Below, piece after piece: positions 8,691-18,440 of a stretch of 64,000 bases of DNA. Source of the DNA: Paenibacillus doosanensis (GTDB lineage Bacteria; Bacillota; Bacilli; Paenibacillales; NBRC-103111); the NCBI RefSeq assembly GCF_025060755.1, contig NZ_JANYUY010000008.1, positions 62,001 to 126,000 on the forward strand, written 5' to 3'. The position numbers were made by a program, and so were the translations under genes. The notes below the pieces were generated by a model, which saw nothing but the letters and a program-made list of their open reading frames with translations, was not told the DNA's origin and made no database searches. Positions within the stretch are counted from its first letter, which is position 1; each line of letters starts with the position of its first letter.

Positions 8691-8925
8691 CTATAGTACC
8701 TCCCTCAAAAGCTTCCGTAAAGGAAACCTTGTGTCGAAAAACGAATGTTCGTGACGTAACGAAACCGTTCTTCCTTTAATCTCCTTCCATCATATCAACA
8801 CGGAACCCGTTTGACAACAAACCGCGCGCGAGTTCAAAATATTGTCGATAGTTTATCGGCGTACCGAGCTTGTCCCTGACCGACCGCCCGAAACGGTTCG
8901 ACGTCCTCGTCTATGCGGCAAGAGA

Positions 8926-8952
8926 AGACCGGCCGCAGGGGGCGGCCGGTCT
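8926..8952 (-). terminator. Terminator after the pectate lyase gene
   Basis: An 11-base perfect stem, AGACCGGCCGC / GCGGCCGGTCT, has a five-base loop. On the minus strand it is followed by TCTCTT. It lies 29 bases after the pectate lyase stop codon. Confidence 0.75.
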
Positions 8953-8980
8953 GAGGATGGACTATGGATCGAACGGTCGA

Positions 8981-10270
8981 TTATTGGATTTTGCCTGCGC
9001 CCGCATTCGCCTTAACGACGGACGGCACATTGGCGGTCGCATCGATCGTGCCGTACAAGGACGGCGTCCAGCCGACCGAAGTGCTCAGGCTGTTGCTCGA
9101 AGCGACATTGACGGATGAGCCGTTCAATTGCGTTCCCGAATCGTACAGCGCCGTCCCGCCGCTAAAGACGCTGGCGATTTTGGCTGCGGACAGCCCGGGA
9201 ATGCTGAACGAATTATTTTGCGCGTAAATTTTCGACGATTTGCCGATGCCCCACGCGTAACTGAACGGATAGGTTCCGCCGCTCTTGCTTCCTTCATAAT
9301 AATTGTTGTACAGATGGACTTGTCCGAAGCGGACCCGCGGCGCGCGCTGCACGACATCCTTGTAGTAGTTGTGATGCATGGTCACCTTCAGATGGCCGTC
9401 ATCGGAGGTTGCGCTGTCGCTGGAGCCGATGAGCGTCGTCTTGTCATGGTCGTGGAAATAGTTATAAGAGACGGTAATATAATCGGCCGCATTGGAGATG
9501 TCCACCGTGCCGTCATGATGCTGATATTCCCTGCCGAAATAAGTGCCGCTGCCGCTATCCGGATGCGAGCCGTCGTCGAAGGTGCAGTGATCGATCCAAA
9601 TATGATTGGCGCCCTTGATCGTAATGCTGTCGTACATCGAGTTCCAGTTGCCGCTGCTGCCGTCGGTAGGGTCCCATTGCGGAAAATAATCGTACGCGTC
9701 CTGGAATTCGATATTGCGGATGATGACATTCGTCACGCCGCTCTTCAAATTCAGATTGCCGCCGACGATTTTGGCGTTCGTCCCCGAGCCGACAAGCGTC
9801 GTATTGGAAGGGATGTCCACGACGATGCGGCCGGCCTGCTTTTGCTGCGACCGTTTTCTCGCATCCTCCTGCGTGCCGCTCGGCACCTTCGACGTTCCCC
9901 ATACCGCAGGGTCGTAAGCCGCCAAATAGGCGTTGAAATCATAGGCCGAATCTTTATATTCGTTAAGTCCCATCGCATTGTTATTGTCGTCCACGTTCAT
10001 ATTGATCGTGCCGGACACATAGATGATTTTGGGCGTCGTGTTCGATCCGCCGCCGAGCGCCGTCACCAGCTGCTTGCGGTTCGTCACCGTGAACACATTG
10101 GCGGAAGTGGCCGCGGAGCCTCCGGTCGTTCCGGTCGAGTATGCCGCCCAGCCGTCATTGGACGCGAGCACCTGGTGTCCGAGGTCAGTGGCCGCCGTCG
10201 CCGGAACGGCCCCGGCCAAAGATGCGATGACCGTAGTCACCATCAACGATTTCATAAGCTTGTTCATCAT
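8981..10270 (-). CDS. Secreted pectate lyase, PL1 family
   Basis: 429 residues with a clear signal peptide (cleavage near AVPATAA). A right-handed beta-helix domain of polysaccharide lyase family 1 follows. The family signatures are present: WIDHCTFDDG, in the vWiDH region, and RAPRVRFGQVHLYNNYY with the conserved RxPxxR. Calcium-binding Asp residues lie in the preceding strands. It cleaves polygalacturonate by beta-elimination outside the cell. The start at ATG 10270 (with another ATG at 10267) follows GGAGGGATCGA, while a longer in-frame extension lacks a site. It is a single-gene unit with its own terminator, and a cre-like site upstream suggests CcpA control. Confidence 0.92.
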   Translation of the reverse strand: MMNKLMKSLMVTTVIASLAGAVPATAATDLGHQVLASNDGWAAYSTGTTGGSAATSANVFTVTNRKQLVTALGGGSNTTPKIIYVSGTINMNVDDNNNAMGLNEYKDSAYDFNAYLAAYDPAVWGTSKVPSGTQEDARKRSQQKQAGRIVVDIPSNTTLVGSGTNAKIVGGNLNLKSGVTNVIIRNIEFQDAYDYFPQWDPTDGSSGNWNSMYDSITIKGANHIWIDHCTFDDGSHPDSGSGTYFGREYQHHDGTVDISNAADYITVSYNYFHDHDKTTLIGSSDSATSDDGHLKVTMHHNYYKDVVQRAPRVRFGQVHLYNNYYEGSKSGGTYPFSYAWGIGKSSKIYAQNNSFSIPGLSAAKIASVFSGGTALYDSGTQLNGSSVNVASSNSLSTSVGWTPSLYGTIDATANVPSVVKANAGAGKIQ

Positions 10271-10801
10271 TCGATCCCTCCGGATACATAGTTTGGATTG
10301 CTTTGCCATCCGCTGCTGCAGCTCCTGATGAATGATTGCCCTTATTTTCGCCTCCCTCGTTCCAAATTTCGGTTCCTTGCCCTTATGAAAAGCGAAACGG
10401 ATGTAAGCGCTATCCGTTCGCTGTTTCCATTATTCGGCAGATCGCAATCGATTGGCTATAGTCCGAATTTAACTTTATTTAACATTCGGCAGCAGCGGCT
10501 TCCGCGGAAGTGATCTGAATGACAAATAGTCTTTGCATAACTAAGCGTGCCGCTTTTAATCTACCGCGGGTAGAACGGAATGAGCCTCAAGTTGAAATCG
10601 ATGTATGTGAAAACGAGAAGAAAAGCGCAGGAACCAATCCCTCAAAAGTGACGTGATGCTCTGAAGCTTATTCCGTCCGCATCCAGCCTAAGCCGGATCG
10701 GCGTCTAACCCTTCCTCTGGGATCGTTCTATGGGTAGACTTTACTTTCGGGGGAGACCCCGGATTTCCACAGGATATGGCTGCGCATCATTTCCTAAACA
10801 G
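10271..10801. other. Long intergenic region upstream of pectate lyase
   Basis: About 530 bases with no convincing gene. Besides the cre-like site it holds a short GGGG-GAGA-CCCC stem near 10750 and AT-rich stretches around 10450-10490 that may hold the pectate lyase promoter. No sequence element was recognised in the rest. Confidence 0.4.
10402..10415. promoter_or_regulatory. Candidate cre (CcpA) site upstream of pectate lyase
   Basis: TGTAAGCGCTATCC matches the catabolite response element TGWAANCGNTNWCA at all defined positions except the last. It lies 132 bases upstream of the pectate lyase start. CcpA control of secreted polysaccharidases is usual in bacilli. The promoter itself was not resolved. 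Confidence 0.45.
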
Positions 10802-10823
10802 CAAAAAGAGCCGCTCTAGCGGC
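10802..10823 (-). terminator. Terminator of the urease operon
   Basis: On the minus strand the stem GCCGC-TAGA-GCGGC is followed by TCTTTTTGC. It lies about 60 bases beyond the ureD stop codon and closes the ureABCFGD transcript. Confidence 0.75.
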
Positions 10824-10881
10824 CCCTCCCTCCCCTTCAAGGGCTGTTGGCTAATCGGTTGCCGTTTCCCGCAGCACCGTT

Positions 10882-11766
10882 CTACTTTCTGACCAGAAGC
10901 GGAGCCGAGGCAAAATACCGGCTGCGGATAAATGCCCAGGCCCGTTCCAAATAATCCTGAATCTCGTACGCTTTGCGCCCCATAACGGATACGATCAAAC
11001 CGTGCTTGTAGGTGCGGCTTATCCCGGCATAGAGACCGGACGAAGCGTCTTGCCTGCCCCGGGCGACGGCATCGAAGCCGTCCCGTTCCCCGTTCATAAA
11101 GATTCGCAGCGCTTCGGCCATCGCGGCGTCCGCCAGCTCGCTGAACACGTACAGCGTCCCCATATGGGTGAAGCTCCCCCAGGCGCCTATGCTCGCAAGC
11201 CGCTGAACGCCGGGCTCCACCTGCTGCCTGCCGCAGTATACCCATTCGTCGCCGAAGCGAACGGCAAGCCGGCTCCGATAGCGGCAGTATCGGAACAACT
11301 CGCCGCGCTGCGTTCGACCGGGGCAGACGACCTCGGACAAAATAAGCGTCGATCCCCGCTCCATCCGCACATCCGTCGTACTATGGAAGCAGGCGTCCTT
11401 ATATAGCGTCAAAGGCTCCGGCATATATTCCACATATGCGCCCTGGCCGAGCGTAAGCCGCTGCGTTTGCTCGCTCGGCGGATGAACGGCCTGCCCCGTT
11501 TCATCAAGCCGCTGCGGATGCACTTTGGTATACGACTGATTCGTCACGTATACTTTCGTATGCGCTCCGAAATGCCAGTCGAGCTCGTAACGGTCGCCCG
11601 ACATAATCCCGGGGGAAGCGTCCATCATATAGACGCCGAGCTGCCCATCATCAAACGGAAACGCTTTGGCGATTTTGAGCGGATAAGCGTGATACCGGTC
11701 ACCGAGCCGCGTTTTCCCGTCCGCTTCCAGAAAAGCGGCCGAAATGCGGCCGGTTACTCTAGGCAT
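10882..11766 (-). CDS. ureD: Urease accessory protein UreD
   Basis: 294 residues matching the UreD/UreH family ([38 protein letters not shown] regions). It is the scaffold that binds apo-urease with UreF and UreG during nickel insertion. It is the last gene of the urease operon, and its ATG at 11766 overlaps the end of ureG by 8 bases, indicating translational coupling. Length is near the usual 270-290 residues. A terminator follows. Confidence 0.9.
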   Translation of the reverse strand: MPRVTGRISAAFLEADGKTRLGDRYHAYPLKIAKAFPFDDGQLGVYMMDASPGIMSGDRYELDWHFGAHTKVYVTNQSYTKVHPQRLDETGQAVHPPSEQTQRLTLGQGAYVEYMPEPLTLYKDACFHSTTDVRMERGSTLILSEVVCPGRTQRGELFRYCRYRSRLAVRFGDEWVYCGRQQVEPGVQRLASIGAWGSFTHMGTLYVFSELADAAMAEALRIFMNGERDGFDAVARGRQDASSGLYAGISRTYKHGLIVSVMGRKAYEIQDYLERAWAFIRSRYFASAPLLVRK

Positions 11767-12421
11767 GACGGCATTCCCGCTCGATCCAGTCGACGATGTC
11801 GTCCAGCCCTTGGCCGTCGAATAAATTGGAGAAAATGAACGGGCGGTCGCCGCGCATTTTGCGCGTATCTTCCTCCATGACGGTCAAGCTGGCGCCGACA
11901 TGCGGGGCGAGGTCGATCTTGTTGATCACGAGCATGTCGGAGCGCATAATGCCGGGGCCGCCTTTGCGCGGAATTTTCTCCCCTTGCGCCACATCGATAA
12001 TGTAGATGAAGCGGTCCACCAGCTCAGGGCTGAACGCCGCCGCCAAATTGTCGCCGCCGCTCTCGATAAAGATGAGATCAAGATGCGCAAACCGGCGTTC
12101 CAGTTCTTCGATCGCTTCAAAATTCATCGAGGCGTCTTCGCGGATAGCCGTATGAGGGCAGCCGCCCGTCTCCACTCCGATGATCCGCTCCGCCGACAGC
12201 GCCTCCGAGCGGATCAAAATGTTGGCGTCTTCCTTCGTGTAAATGTCGTTGGTAATGACGGCGATGCTGTAGCGGTGGTTGAGCTTGCGCGCCAGCCGTT
12301 CCACCAGCGCGGTCTTCCCCGATCCGACTGGGCCCCCGATGCCGATTCTCATCGGCCTATCCGAATGCCGGTGCTCCGGCGTTTCCCAATGATGATGGTG
12401 ATGCGATCCTCCTTGACACAT
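11759..12421 (-). CDS. ureG: Urease accessory GTPase UreG with His-rich N-terminus
   Basis: 220 residues. The P-loop GPVGSGKT is at 30-37 and the nickel-binding Cys-Pro-His motif at 88-90 (GGCPHTAI), as in all UreG GTPases. The first 20 residues carry seven His (five consecutive at 7-11, plus 17 and 19), a metal-binding extension absent from short UreG forms. GTP hydrolysis drives nickel transfer into urease. There is no ureE in the operon, so the His-rich tail may replace the nickel donor (inference). Start ATG 12421 has AAGGAGG 11 bases upstream. Confidence 0.93.
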   Translation of the reverse strand: MCQGGSHHHHHWETPEHRHSDRPMRIGIGGPVGSGKTALVERLARKLNHRYSIAVITNDIYTKEDANILIRSEALSAERIIGVETGGCPHTAIREDASMNFEAIEELERRFAHLDLIFIESGGDNLAAAFSPELVDRFIYIIDVAQGEKIPRKGGPGIMRSDMLVINKIDLAPHVGASLTVMEEDTRKMRGDRPFIFSNLFDGQGLDDIVDWIERECRHA

Positions 12422-12486
12422 AGGCGGATGCCTCCTTATATAGAGTAGGTAGGTTTTGGTTTATCCAATCTTTTTTTGCAAACTGA

Positions 12487-13200
12487 CTAGGACATAAACA
12501 ATCTCGAATACAACGCCTCGTGGCGCATCATTGCAATCTCCGCGGCCGGCGTGCTGGAGAATCCGTCCTCCAGCGGGTCCAGATGCCGCACATTCCGCCA
12601 AGCCTCCGTAATGATCGGCGCCAGCTCCGCTATCAGCCGCTGCCCTTCGGTTTGGCCGATCGACATTAATCTCAAGCCGCTGTTAATGCAGGTCATCGTA
12701 CACGTGTACAGATAGCCTTCGGCCGCCATCGCGAGCGGTACCTGCAGCCGGTAGCTGACCCATCCGTGCACGAGAGGATGCGTTCCGAAGCACCGCCCCT
12801 CGCGCACGGCCGTTTGCAGCGGCTCCCAGTCGAGCCGCGGATGAATCGACGACGCCAATTGAAACAGCCGCCGCCCCATCTTCAGAACGCCTTCCCGCGT
12901 TTCGACGGCCGCCCTCTGTACATGCTGCATCCGGTCGACCTCCCAGAGCGATTGCCAATCTTCGGCGGGAGCGTACAGGTACACCGCCTTGACCGCCAGC
13001 GCGTCGACCGGCGCCCAGCTCTGAAGCAGCATCGTTGCGATATATTCCTGCAGCTGCTCCGGCTTCTCGACGATCCCCATCTGCACGAGCGTCTCCAGTC
13101 CGAAGGAATGGGAGAAGCCGCCGATCGGCAGCGCGGAGTCCAGCATCTGAACGTAGGACAGCCACGACGGCAATGACATGGACATAGCCGGTTGTTGCAT
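12487..13200 (-). CDS. ureF: Urease accessory protein UreF
   Basis: 237 residues, all-helical UreF family (DSALPIGGFSHSFGLETLVQ near the N-terminus, the typical signature). UreF works with UreD and UreG as the activation complex on apo-urease and acts as gatekeeper for nickel and CO2 insertion. An in-frame GTG at 13209 lies too close to the GGAGGGGGAG site, so ATG 13200 is preferred (9-base spacing). It is the fourth gene of the operon, 24 bases after ureC. Confidence 0.9.
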   Translation of the reverse strand: MQQPAMSMSLPSWLSYVQMLDSALPIGGFSHSFGLETLVQMGIVEKPEQLQEYIATMLLQSWAPVDALAVKAVYLYAPAEDWQSLWEVDRMQHVQRAAVETREGVLKMGRRLFQLASSIHPRLDWEPLQTAVREGRCFGTHPLVHGWVSYRLQVPLAMAAEGYLYTCTMTCINSGLRLMSIGQTEGQRLIAELAPIITEAWRNVRHLDPLEDGFSSTPAAEIAMMRHEALYSRLFMS

Positions 13201-13224
13201 TGCTCTCACTCCCCCTCCCCTTCG

Positions 13225-14958
13225 TCAGAACAAGAAGTACCGCTGAGCCATCGGGAGCTCCGCCGCCGGTTCGCAAGTAATCGCCTCGCCGTCTACCTTC
13301 ACTTCGTACGTTTCGGGGTTCACCTCGATCCGCGGCGTCTCGCCGTTATGGATCATATCCTTCTTGGTCACGCTGCGGCAGTTTCGGACGGGCTCGATCC
13401 GCTTCTGAAGGCCGAGCTCCTTATGCACTCCCTTATCGAAGGCAGCCTGCGAGACGAATGTAATGCAGTGGCGCACCGCCTTGCCGAAGGCACCGAACAT
13501 CGGGCGCCCGAACACCGGCTGCGGCGTAGGAATCGACGCATTGGGGTCGCCCATCTGCGCGTAGGCGATCATTCCGCCCTTGAGCACCATATCCGGCTTG
13601 ATCCCGAAAAACATCGGGCTCCAAAGGGCCAGGTCGGCCAGCTTGCCGGCTTCGACGGAGCCGACCAAATGAGCGACGCCATGCGTGATCGCCGGATTGA
13701 TCGTATATTTGGCGATATAGCGCTTAATGCGGAAATTATCGTGCTGCGCTTCCGCCGCGCCCGGCGGTTCATCCGGCGCGGGCAAATAGCCGCGCTGCTT
13801 CTTCATCTTATCCGCCGTCTGCCACGTGCGGATGATCACTTCGCCGACCCGGCCCATCGCCTGCGAGTCGGAGCTCACCATGCTGAATACGCCCATATCG
13901 TGCAGTATATCTTCGGCGGCGATCGTCTCCGGGCGAATCCGCGAATCGGCGAAAGCGACGTCCTCGGGAATCCGGCTGTCGAGATGGTGGCATACCATCA
14001 GCATATCGAGATGCTCCTCGACCGTGTTGATCGTATACGGGCGCGTCGGATTCGTGGATGACGGAAGCACGTTCAGCTCCGCCGCCGCTTGGATAATATC
14101 CGGAGCATGACCGCCGCCGGCTCCTTCGGTATGATATGTATGGATCGTCCTGCCGCCGATCGCCGCTAGCGTGTCCTCAACGAACCCGGACTCGTTCAGC
14201 GTATCGGTATGGATAGCGACCTGTACGTCGTACTCGTCCGCCACCCGCAGGCACGCATCGATCGCAGCCGGGGTCGTGCCCCAATCCTCGTGCAGCTTCA
14301 GCCCGATCGCTCCGGCCTCCACCTGCTCGACGAGCGGCTCCGCGAAGGAGGCGTTGCCCTTGCCCGTGAAGCCGAGATTCATCGGGAACGCTTCGGCCGC
14401 CTCCAGCATCCGGCGCATATGCCACGCTCCCGGCGTGCATGTCGTCGCGCTGGTGCCTGCGGCCGGTCCCGTGCCGCCGCCGATCATCGTCGTAACCCCC
14501 GAGGCCAGCGCGGTTTCGATCTGCTGCGGGCATATATAATGAATGTGCGTGTCGATGCCCCCAGCCGTAACTATTTTTCCTTCGCCGGCGATGACCTCCG
14601 TGCTCGCCCCGACGACCAGCTCCGGATGCACCCCGTCCATCAGATCGGGATTGCCGGCCTTGCCTATACCGACAATAACGCCGTCGCGGATGCCGATATC
14701 CGCTTTGACGATCCCCCAGTGGTCGATAATGACCGCATTGGTAATTAACGTGTCCAGAACTCCCTGGCTCCGCGTATGCCGGCTCGATTGCCCCATCCCG
14801 TCGCGGATGACCTTGCCTCCGCCGAACTTGCATTCTTCCCCGTATACGGTGTAATCCCGCTCTATTTGCGCCCACAGCTCCGTATCGGCCAGCCGCACGG
14901 CATCGCCGACCGTCGGACCGAACATTTGCGCATAAGCCGTCCGATTCATCCTGACCAT
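13225..14958 (-). CDS. ureC: Urease alpha (catalytic) subunit
   Basis: 577 residues. Metal ligands His138 and His140 lie in HIHYICPQQ. The carbamylated lysine is Lys221 in [13 protein letters not shown], and the mobile-flap Cys323-His324 is in MVCHHLD. All residues needed for the dinuclear nickel site and urea hydrolysis are therefore present. The ATG at 14958 overlaps the ureB stop (TGATG), so the subunits are translationally coupled. A longer in-frame start at 14982 lies inside ureB and is rejected because family proteins begin at this M-R-M position. Confidence 0.97.
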   Translation of the reverse strand: MVRMNRTAYAQMFGPTVGDAVRLADTELWAQIERDYTVYGEECKFGGGKVIRDGMGQSSRHTRSQGVLDTLITNAVIIDHWGIVKADIGIRDGVIVGIGKAGNPDLMDGVHPELVVGASTEVIAGEGKIVTAGGIDTHIHYICPQQIETALASGVTTMIGGGTGPAAGTSATTCTPGAWHMRRMLEAAEAFPMNLGFTGKGNASFAEPLVEQVEAGAIGLKLHEDWGTTPAAIDACLRVADEYDVQVAIHTDTLNESGFVEDTLAAIGGRTIHTYHTEGAGGGHAPDIIQAAAELNVLPSSTNPTRPYTINTVEEHLDMLMVCHHLDSRIPEDVAFADSRIRPETIAAEDILHDMGVFSMVSSDSQAMGRVGEVIIRTWQTADKMKKQRGYLPAPDEPPGAAEAQHDNFRIKRYIAKYTINPAITHGVAHLVGSVEAGKLADLALWSPMFFGIKPDMVLKGGMIAYAQMGDPNASIPTPQPVFGRPMFGAFGKAVRHCITFVSQAAFDKGVHKELGLQKRIEPVRNCRSVTKKDMIHNGETPRIEVNPETYEVKVDGEAITCEPAAELPMAQRYFLF

Positions 14959-15329
14959 CAGGTAGTGACGCCCTCCTTCCATTGCTCCAGCCGACGCTTC
15001 ACTTCTTCCGGCATCGCGCCGCCGGCCGTATCGCCACGGGTAAGCCCGTTGAGACCGTAGGATCGTCCGGCCCCGCCCAAAGTGACGAGCTGCACGGGCT
15101 TCTCCTCACCCGGTTCAAACCGGACGGCCGTGCCGGCCGGAATATCGAGCCGCATCCCGAACGCCGTTTCCCTGTCGAACGCCAAGCCCCGGTTCACTTC
15201 AAAAAAATGATAATGCGAGCCGACCTGAATCGGCCGGTCGCCCTTATTGACGACGATGATCCGCGCCGTCCGCTTGCCTTGATTCAGCTCAATCTCTCCC
15301 GCTTGAACGCGGTATTCCCCCGGAACCAT
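14958..15329 (-). CDS. ureB: Urease beta subunit
   Basis: 123 residues, starting with the family-typical MVPGEY and containing the conserved [13 protein letters not shown] segment. UreB, UreA and UreC assemble as trimers of heterotrimers. The ATG at 15329 has AAAGGAG 9 bases upstream; the upstream in-frame extension is not family-like. The last base of its TGA stop is shared with the ureC start. Confidence 0.95.
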   Translation of the reverse strand: MVPGEYRVQAGEIELNQGKRTARIIVVNKGDRPIQVGSHYHFFEVNRGLAFDRETAFGMRLDIPAGTAVRFEPGEEKPVQLVTLGGAGRSYGLNGLTRGDTAGGAMPEEVKRRLEQWKEGVTT

Positions 15330-15389
15330 AGCCCGACTCCTTTCTTGTCGCCCGGCCTTTCGCCGAATGCGTTCCTTCATCTAAATGTT

Positions 15390-15698
15390 TTACTCGTATC
15401 CGATAGGCTGATGAACGGTAACAAGCTTCGTCCCGTCCGGAAACGTCGCCTCCACCTGCACCTCATGGATCATTTCAGGTACGCCTTCCATCACTTGACC
15501 GGCTTTCAAAATCGTCGTGCCGTACTGCATCAGCTGCGCCACCGTCATGCCGTCGCGCGCCCCTTCCATCATTTCGGACGTAATGAGCGCGACGCTCTCC
15601 GGATAGTTAAGCTTCACCCCTCGCTGCAGCCGTCTTCTGGCCAAATCGGCGGCTACCGTAATGAGCAGCTTCTCTTTTTCCCGTTCCGTTAAATGCAC
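15390..15698 (-). CDS. ureA: Urease gamma subunit
   Basis: 102 residues, the standard size for UreA, with the conserved [15 protein letters not shown] and MEGARDG segments and the C-terminal [14 protein letters not shown]. The start is GTG 15698 behind AAGGAGG with 10-base spacing. It is first in ureABCFGD, transcribed from a promoter at about 15780-15808 that is flanked by GlnR-type boxes. Confidence 0.95.
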   Translation of the reverse strand: MHLTEREKEKLLITVAADLARRRLQRGVKLNYPESVALITSEMMEGARDGMTVAQLMQYGTTILKAGQVMEGVPEMIHEVQVEATFPDGTKLVTVHQPIGYE

Positions 15699-15727
15699 GT
15701 GAGGGCATCCTCCTTGTCGAAGCATTA

Positions 15728-15744
15728 TGTTATGTTATGTGACA
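15728..15744. promoter_or_regulatory. GlnR/TnrA-type box downstream of the ure promoter
   Basis: TGTTA-N7-TGACA fits the 17-base consensus TGTNAN7TNACA. Its centre lies near +37 relative to the predicted ure start, a position expected to block transcription when bound. Confidence 0.65.
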
Positions 15745-15779
15745 TTTAAAAATGCGCATAATCGACTGCCATTACGTTT

Positions 15780-15808
15780 ATTATATTCGCCGCTTTTTGC
15801 TTTGTAAA
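15780..15808 (-). promoter_or_regulatory. Sigma-A promoter of the urease operon
   Basis: On the minus strand there is TTTACA at 15808-15803, a 17-base spacer and a perfect TATAAT at 15785-15780. Transcription would start near 15773, about 75 bases before ureA. Confidence 0.75.
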
Positions 15809-15815
15809 CCGTTAA

Positions 15816-15832
15816 TGTTAAATAAAATAACA
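15816..15832. promoter_or_regulatory. GlnR/TnrA-type box at about -51 of the ure promoter
   Basis: TGTTA-N7-TAACA is a perfect match to TGTNAN7TNACA with symmetric half sites. Its centre lies about 51 bases upstream of the predicted ure transcription start, the position from which TnrA (and GlnR in Paenibacillus) activates. Confidence 0.75.
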
Positions 15833-15940
15833 TTATAAAAGGATTTTATTTCCATATTACATACAAACTTGTATAAAACAAATTAATAAAAAGCGTTTTT
15901 TTACATATATCAGGATTTTAAACTTGATTAAACAATTTTA

Positions 15941-15957
15941 TGTAAAGTATATTGACA
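15941..15957. promoter_or_regulatory. GlnR/TnrA-type box overlapping the urt -35
   Basis: TGTAA-N7-TGACA fits TGTNAN7TNACA. Its right half site coincides with the TTGACA -35 hexamer of the urtA promoter, a layout expected for repression under nitrogen excess. Confidence 0.7.
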
Positions 15958-15981
15958 TACAAGTTACGTTGCAACTATGAT
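15952..15981 (+). promoter_or_regulatory. Sigma-A promoter of the urt operon
   Basis: Perfect TTGACA at 15952-15957, an 18-base spacer and TATGAT at 15976-15981. It gives a leader of about 108 bases before urtA. Confidence 0.75.
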
Positions 15982-16095
15982 AGTTCGTGTAATAAAAAAT
16001 TCCACGAGGCAGGGCGATACAAACATAGCGGAACGAATGCCGACGCCGCCGGTGGATTCGCGCAAGAACCCATTATGAAGAGGAGTGGATGGTCG

Positions 16096-17373
16096 ATGAT
16101 TAACCAAGTAAGCAGAAAAGGGCTTCCGGTATTAATGGCGGTGTGCATGTCTTTATCCGCGCTGCTGGCCGGCTGCGCCACTCAATCGAAAACGGACACA
16201 GCCGCATCGTCCGCGCCGTCCGACGCCGATACGAAAGCGGAAGGAGATACGATTCCCGTAGGCATCCTCCACTCGCTCACCGGCACGATGTCGATCAGCG
16301 AAGTTTCGGTCAAAGACGCCGAAATGATGGCTATCGAAGAAATCAACAAAGCCGGAGGGGTGCTCGGCAAGCAGCTGAAGCCGATCATTGAAGACGGAGC
16401 GTCGGATTGGCCTACTTTTGCCGAGAAAACGAAAAAGCTGCTGCAAAAAGACAAAGCCGCCGTCATTTTCGGAGGCTGGACATCGGCGAGCCGCAAAGCC
16501 GTGCTGCCCGTCGTCGAGCAGAACAAAGGCCTCTTCGTGTATCCGGTGCAGTACGAAGGCTTGGAAGCTTCGCCTAACATCTTCTACACCGGCGCTACGA
16601 CGAACCAGCAAATTGTTCCCGCCGTCACCTGGCTGCTGCAAAACAAAGGCAAGAAATTTTTCCTGCTCGGCTCCGACTACGTCTTCCCGAGAACAGCTAA
16701 CAAAATTATTAAAGAACAGCTAAAAGCCGAAGGCGGCACGCTGATCGCCGAAGAATACACTCCGCTCGGACATACGGATTACAACACGATAATCAGTAAA
16801 ATCAAACAGGAAAAGCCGGACGTCGTCTTCAATACGCTGAACGGCGACAGCAATGTCGCTTTCTTCAAGCAGCTGAAGGACGCAGGCATCACTTCCAAAG
16901 ACTTGACCACGATGTCGGTTAGCATCGCCGAGGAAGAAATCCGCGGCATCGGCGCGTCGGTGCTGGAAGGCCATTATACGGCCTGGAACTACTATCAAAC
17001 GACGGATACGCCGGAGAACAAGAAATTCGTCGAAGCTTACAAAACCAAGTACGGCAAAGACCGCGTTACGGACGATCCGATCGAAGCCGGCTACTTCGGC
17101 GTCTATCTGTGGGCGGAAGCGGTGAAGAAAGCCGGCTCCGTCGACGTCGAGAAAGTCAAAGCGGCGGCCAAAGGTCTCGAATTCAACGCCCCGGGCGGCA
17201 AAGTAACGATCGACGGCGACAACCAGCACGTCTACAAAACGGTGCGCATCGGGCAAATTCAAGGCGACGGCATGATCAAGGAAGTGTGGAATTCCGGGCA
17301 GCCGGTGAAGCCGGACCCGTTCCTCGAGACGTATCCTTGGGGCGCCGAGGTGACGAAGTCCGCCGCCAAATAA
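16096..17373 (+). CDS. urtA: Urea ABC transporter substrate-binding lipoprotein
   Basis: 425 residues. The signal peptide ends with the lipobox LLAGC, so the mature protein is a lipid-anchored binding protein. The rest is a type-I periplasmic-binding fold of the branched-chain amino acid/urea class ([15 protein letters not shown], then [16 protein letters not shown]). UrtA is the specific urea receptor of the Urt importer. ATG 16096 has AGGAG 10 bases upstream; the in-frame extension back to 15952 would overlap the promoter and is rejected. The Urt identity rests on the adjacent urease operon and the five-gene order. Confidence 0.93.
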   Translation: MINQVSRKGLPVLMAVCMSLSALLAGCATQSKTDTAASSAPSDADTKAEGDTIPVGILHSLTGTMSISEVSVKDAEMMAIEEINKAGGVLGKQLKPIIEDGASDWPTFAEKTKKLLQKDKAAVIFGGWTSASRKAVLPVVEQNKGLFVYPVQYEGLEASPNIFYTGATTNQQIVPAVTWLLQNKGKKFFLLGSDYVFPRTANKIIKEQLKAEGGTLIAEEYTPLGHTDYNTIISKIKQEKPDVVFNTLNGDSNVAFFKQLKDAGITSKDLTTMSVSIAEEEIRGIGASVLEGHYTAWNYYQTTDTPENKKFVEAYKTKYGKDRVTDDPIEAGYFGVYLWAEAVKKAGSVDVEKVKAAAKGLEFNAPGGKVTIDGDNQHVYKTVRIGQIQGDGMIKEVWNSGQPVKPDPFLETYPWGAEVTKSAAK

Positions 17374-17412
17374 TATGGGCTTCAGGCAAGCCGCAGACGA
17401 ACTCGATTATTA

Positions 17413-17452
17413 GACCGGGGCTGCCCTTATAAGGGCGGTCCCCCGTTTTATC
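17413..17452 (+). terminator. Attenuator between urtA and urtB
   Basis: A hairpin with outer pairing CGGGG/CCCCG and inner pairing GCCCTT/AAGGGC is followed by TTTTAT. It lies between the binding-protein gene and the permease genes. Such partial terminators usually keep binding-protein levels above those of the membrane components. Confidence 0.65.
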
Positions 17453-17467
17453 AAGGAGGATGACCTA

Positions 17468-18373
17468 ATGAGCATCGTATTGCTTCAATTATTTAACGGC
17501 TTGTCGCTGAGCTCCATTCTGCTATTGATCGCTCTTGGTCTGGCGATTACGTTCGGCCTGATGAATGTCATTAACATGGCGCACGGCGAGTTCATTATGA
17601 TCGGCGCCTATATGGCTTATACGATCCAGCAGCTGTTCCAGAAACTCCTCCCCGCCTCGGCCTTCGGCTGGTATTTCGTGCTGTCGCTCGGCGTTGCGTT
17701 CGCGGTCGCCTTTGCCGTCGGCTGGCTGCTCGAAGCCCTGCTGATCCGCTTCCTGTACGGGCGGCCGCTCGACAGTCTGCTTGCGACATGGGGCGTCAGC
17801 CTCGTGCTGCAGCAGCTGGCCAGAGAAATATTCGGCGCGCCCAACGTAGCGGTCAAAGCCCCGGAATGGCTCGAAGGCGGCCTTGCGGTCACCGCCGATC
17901 TGATGCTGCCTTACAAAAGGCTGTTTATTATCGGGCTCGTCATCGTCTGCATTACGATCATTTACGTGTACCAGTACCATACGCGGGGCGGCCGCAATAT
18001 GCAGGCCGTGATGCAAAACCGCGGCATGGCCTCGTGCCTCGGCATTTCCACGCGGCGCGTCGACGCTCAGGCGTTCGCCTTCGGCTCCGGCATGGCCGGT
18101 ATCGCCGGCTGCGCGCTGACCTTGATCGGACCGATCGGGCCGACGATCGGCACGAACTACATCGTCGATGCTTTCATGGTCGTCGTGCTCGGCGGCATCG
18201 GCAAAATCGTCGGCACCGTCGCCGGAGCACTCGGCATCGGCGTACTGAACACCGCGTTCGAGTATTCGACGAGCGCTACGATCGGCAAAGTAATCGTATT
18301 TACGCTGATTATCGCCTTCCTGCAGTGGAGGCCGTCAGGACTTGTTACGATCAAGTCGCGGGCGCTGGATTAA
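17468..18373 (+). CDS. urtB: Urea ABC transporter permease UrtB
   Basis: 301 residues, LivH-type membrane permease with about eight helices. The N-terminus contains the family-typical ALGLAITFGLMNVINMAHGEFIMIGAYMAY, and the conserved GMAGIAGCALTLIGPIGPTIGTNYIVDAFMVVVLGGIG loop couples to the ATPases. The length equals the core permease, without the N-terminal extension found in some proteobacterial UrtB. ATG 17468 follows AAGGAGGATGACCTA. It is the second urt gene, after the attenuator. Confidence 0.92.
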   Translation: MSIVLLQLFNGLSLSSILLLIALGLAITFGLMNVINMAHGEFIMIGAYMAYTIQQLFQKLLPASAFGWYFVLSLGVAFAVAFAVGWLLEALLIRFLYGRPLDSLLATWGVSLVLQQLAREIFGAPNVAVKAPEWLEGGLAVTADLMLPYKRLFIIGLVIVCITIIYVYQYHTRGGRNMQAVMQNRGMASCLGISTRRVDAQAFAFGSGMAGIAGCALTLIGPIGPTIGTNYIVDAFMVVVLGGIGKIVGTVAGALGIGVLNTAFEYSTSATIGKVIVFTLIIAFLQWRPSGLVTIKSRALD

Positions 18374-18389
18374 GATTGCGGAAAACAGG

Positions 18390-18436
18390 CTTATGCTTTC
18401 GAAGTAAGTTTCCTACCGGAAACTCTTAGGAGTGAA
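18390..18436 (+). repeat. SD-hairpin repeat, copy 1 (before urtC)
   Basis: The sequence TATGCTTTCGAAGTAAG is followed by the hairpin AGTTTCC-TACC-GGAAACT and CTTAGGAG, which is the ribosome binding site of urtC. The same frame of sequence recurs before urtD, with a different but equally complementary stem. Confidence 0.65.
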
Positions 18437-18440
18437 CACT

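Noticed and set aside
9128-10291. A 387-codon plus-strand frame opposite the pectate lyase
   Set aside because: Shadow; the pectate lyase frame has a signal peptide and catalytic motifs, the opposite frame has none.
15952-16095. A longer UrtA start at the left end of its open frame
   Set aside because: It would begin inside the -35 hexamer of the predicted promoter; the lipoprotein signal starts at 16096 with a ribosome site.
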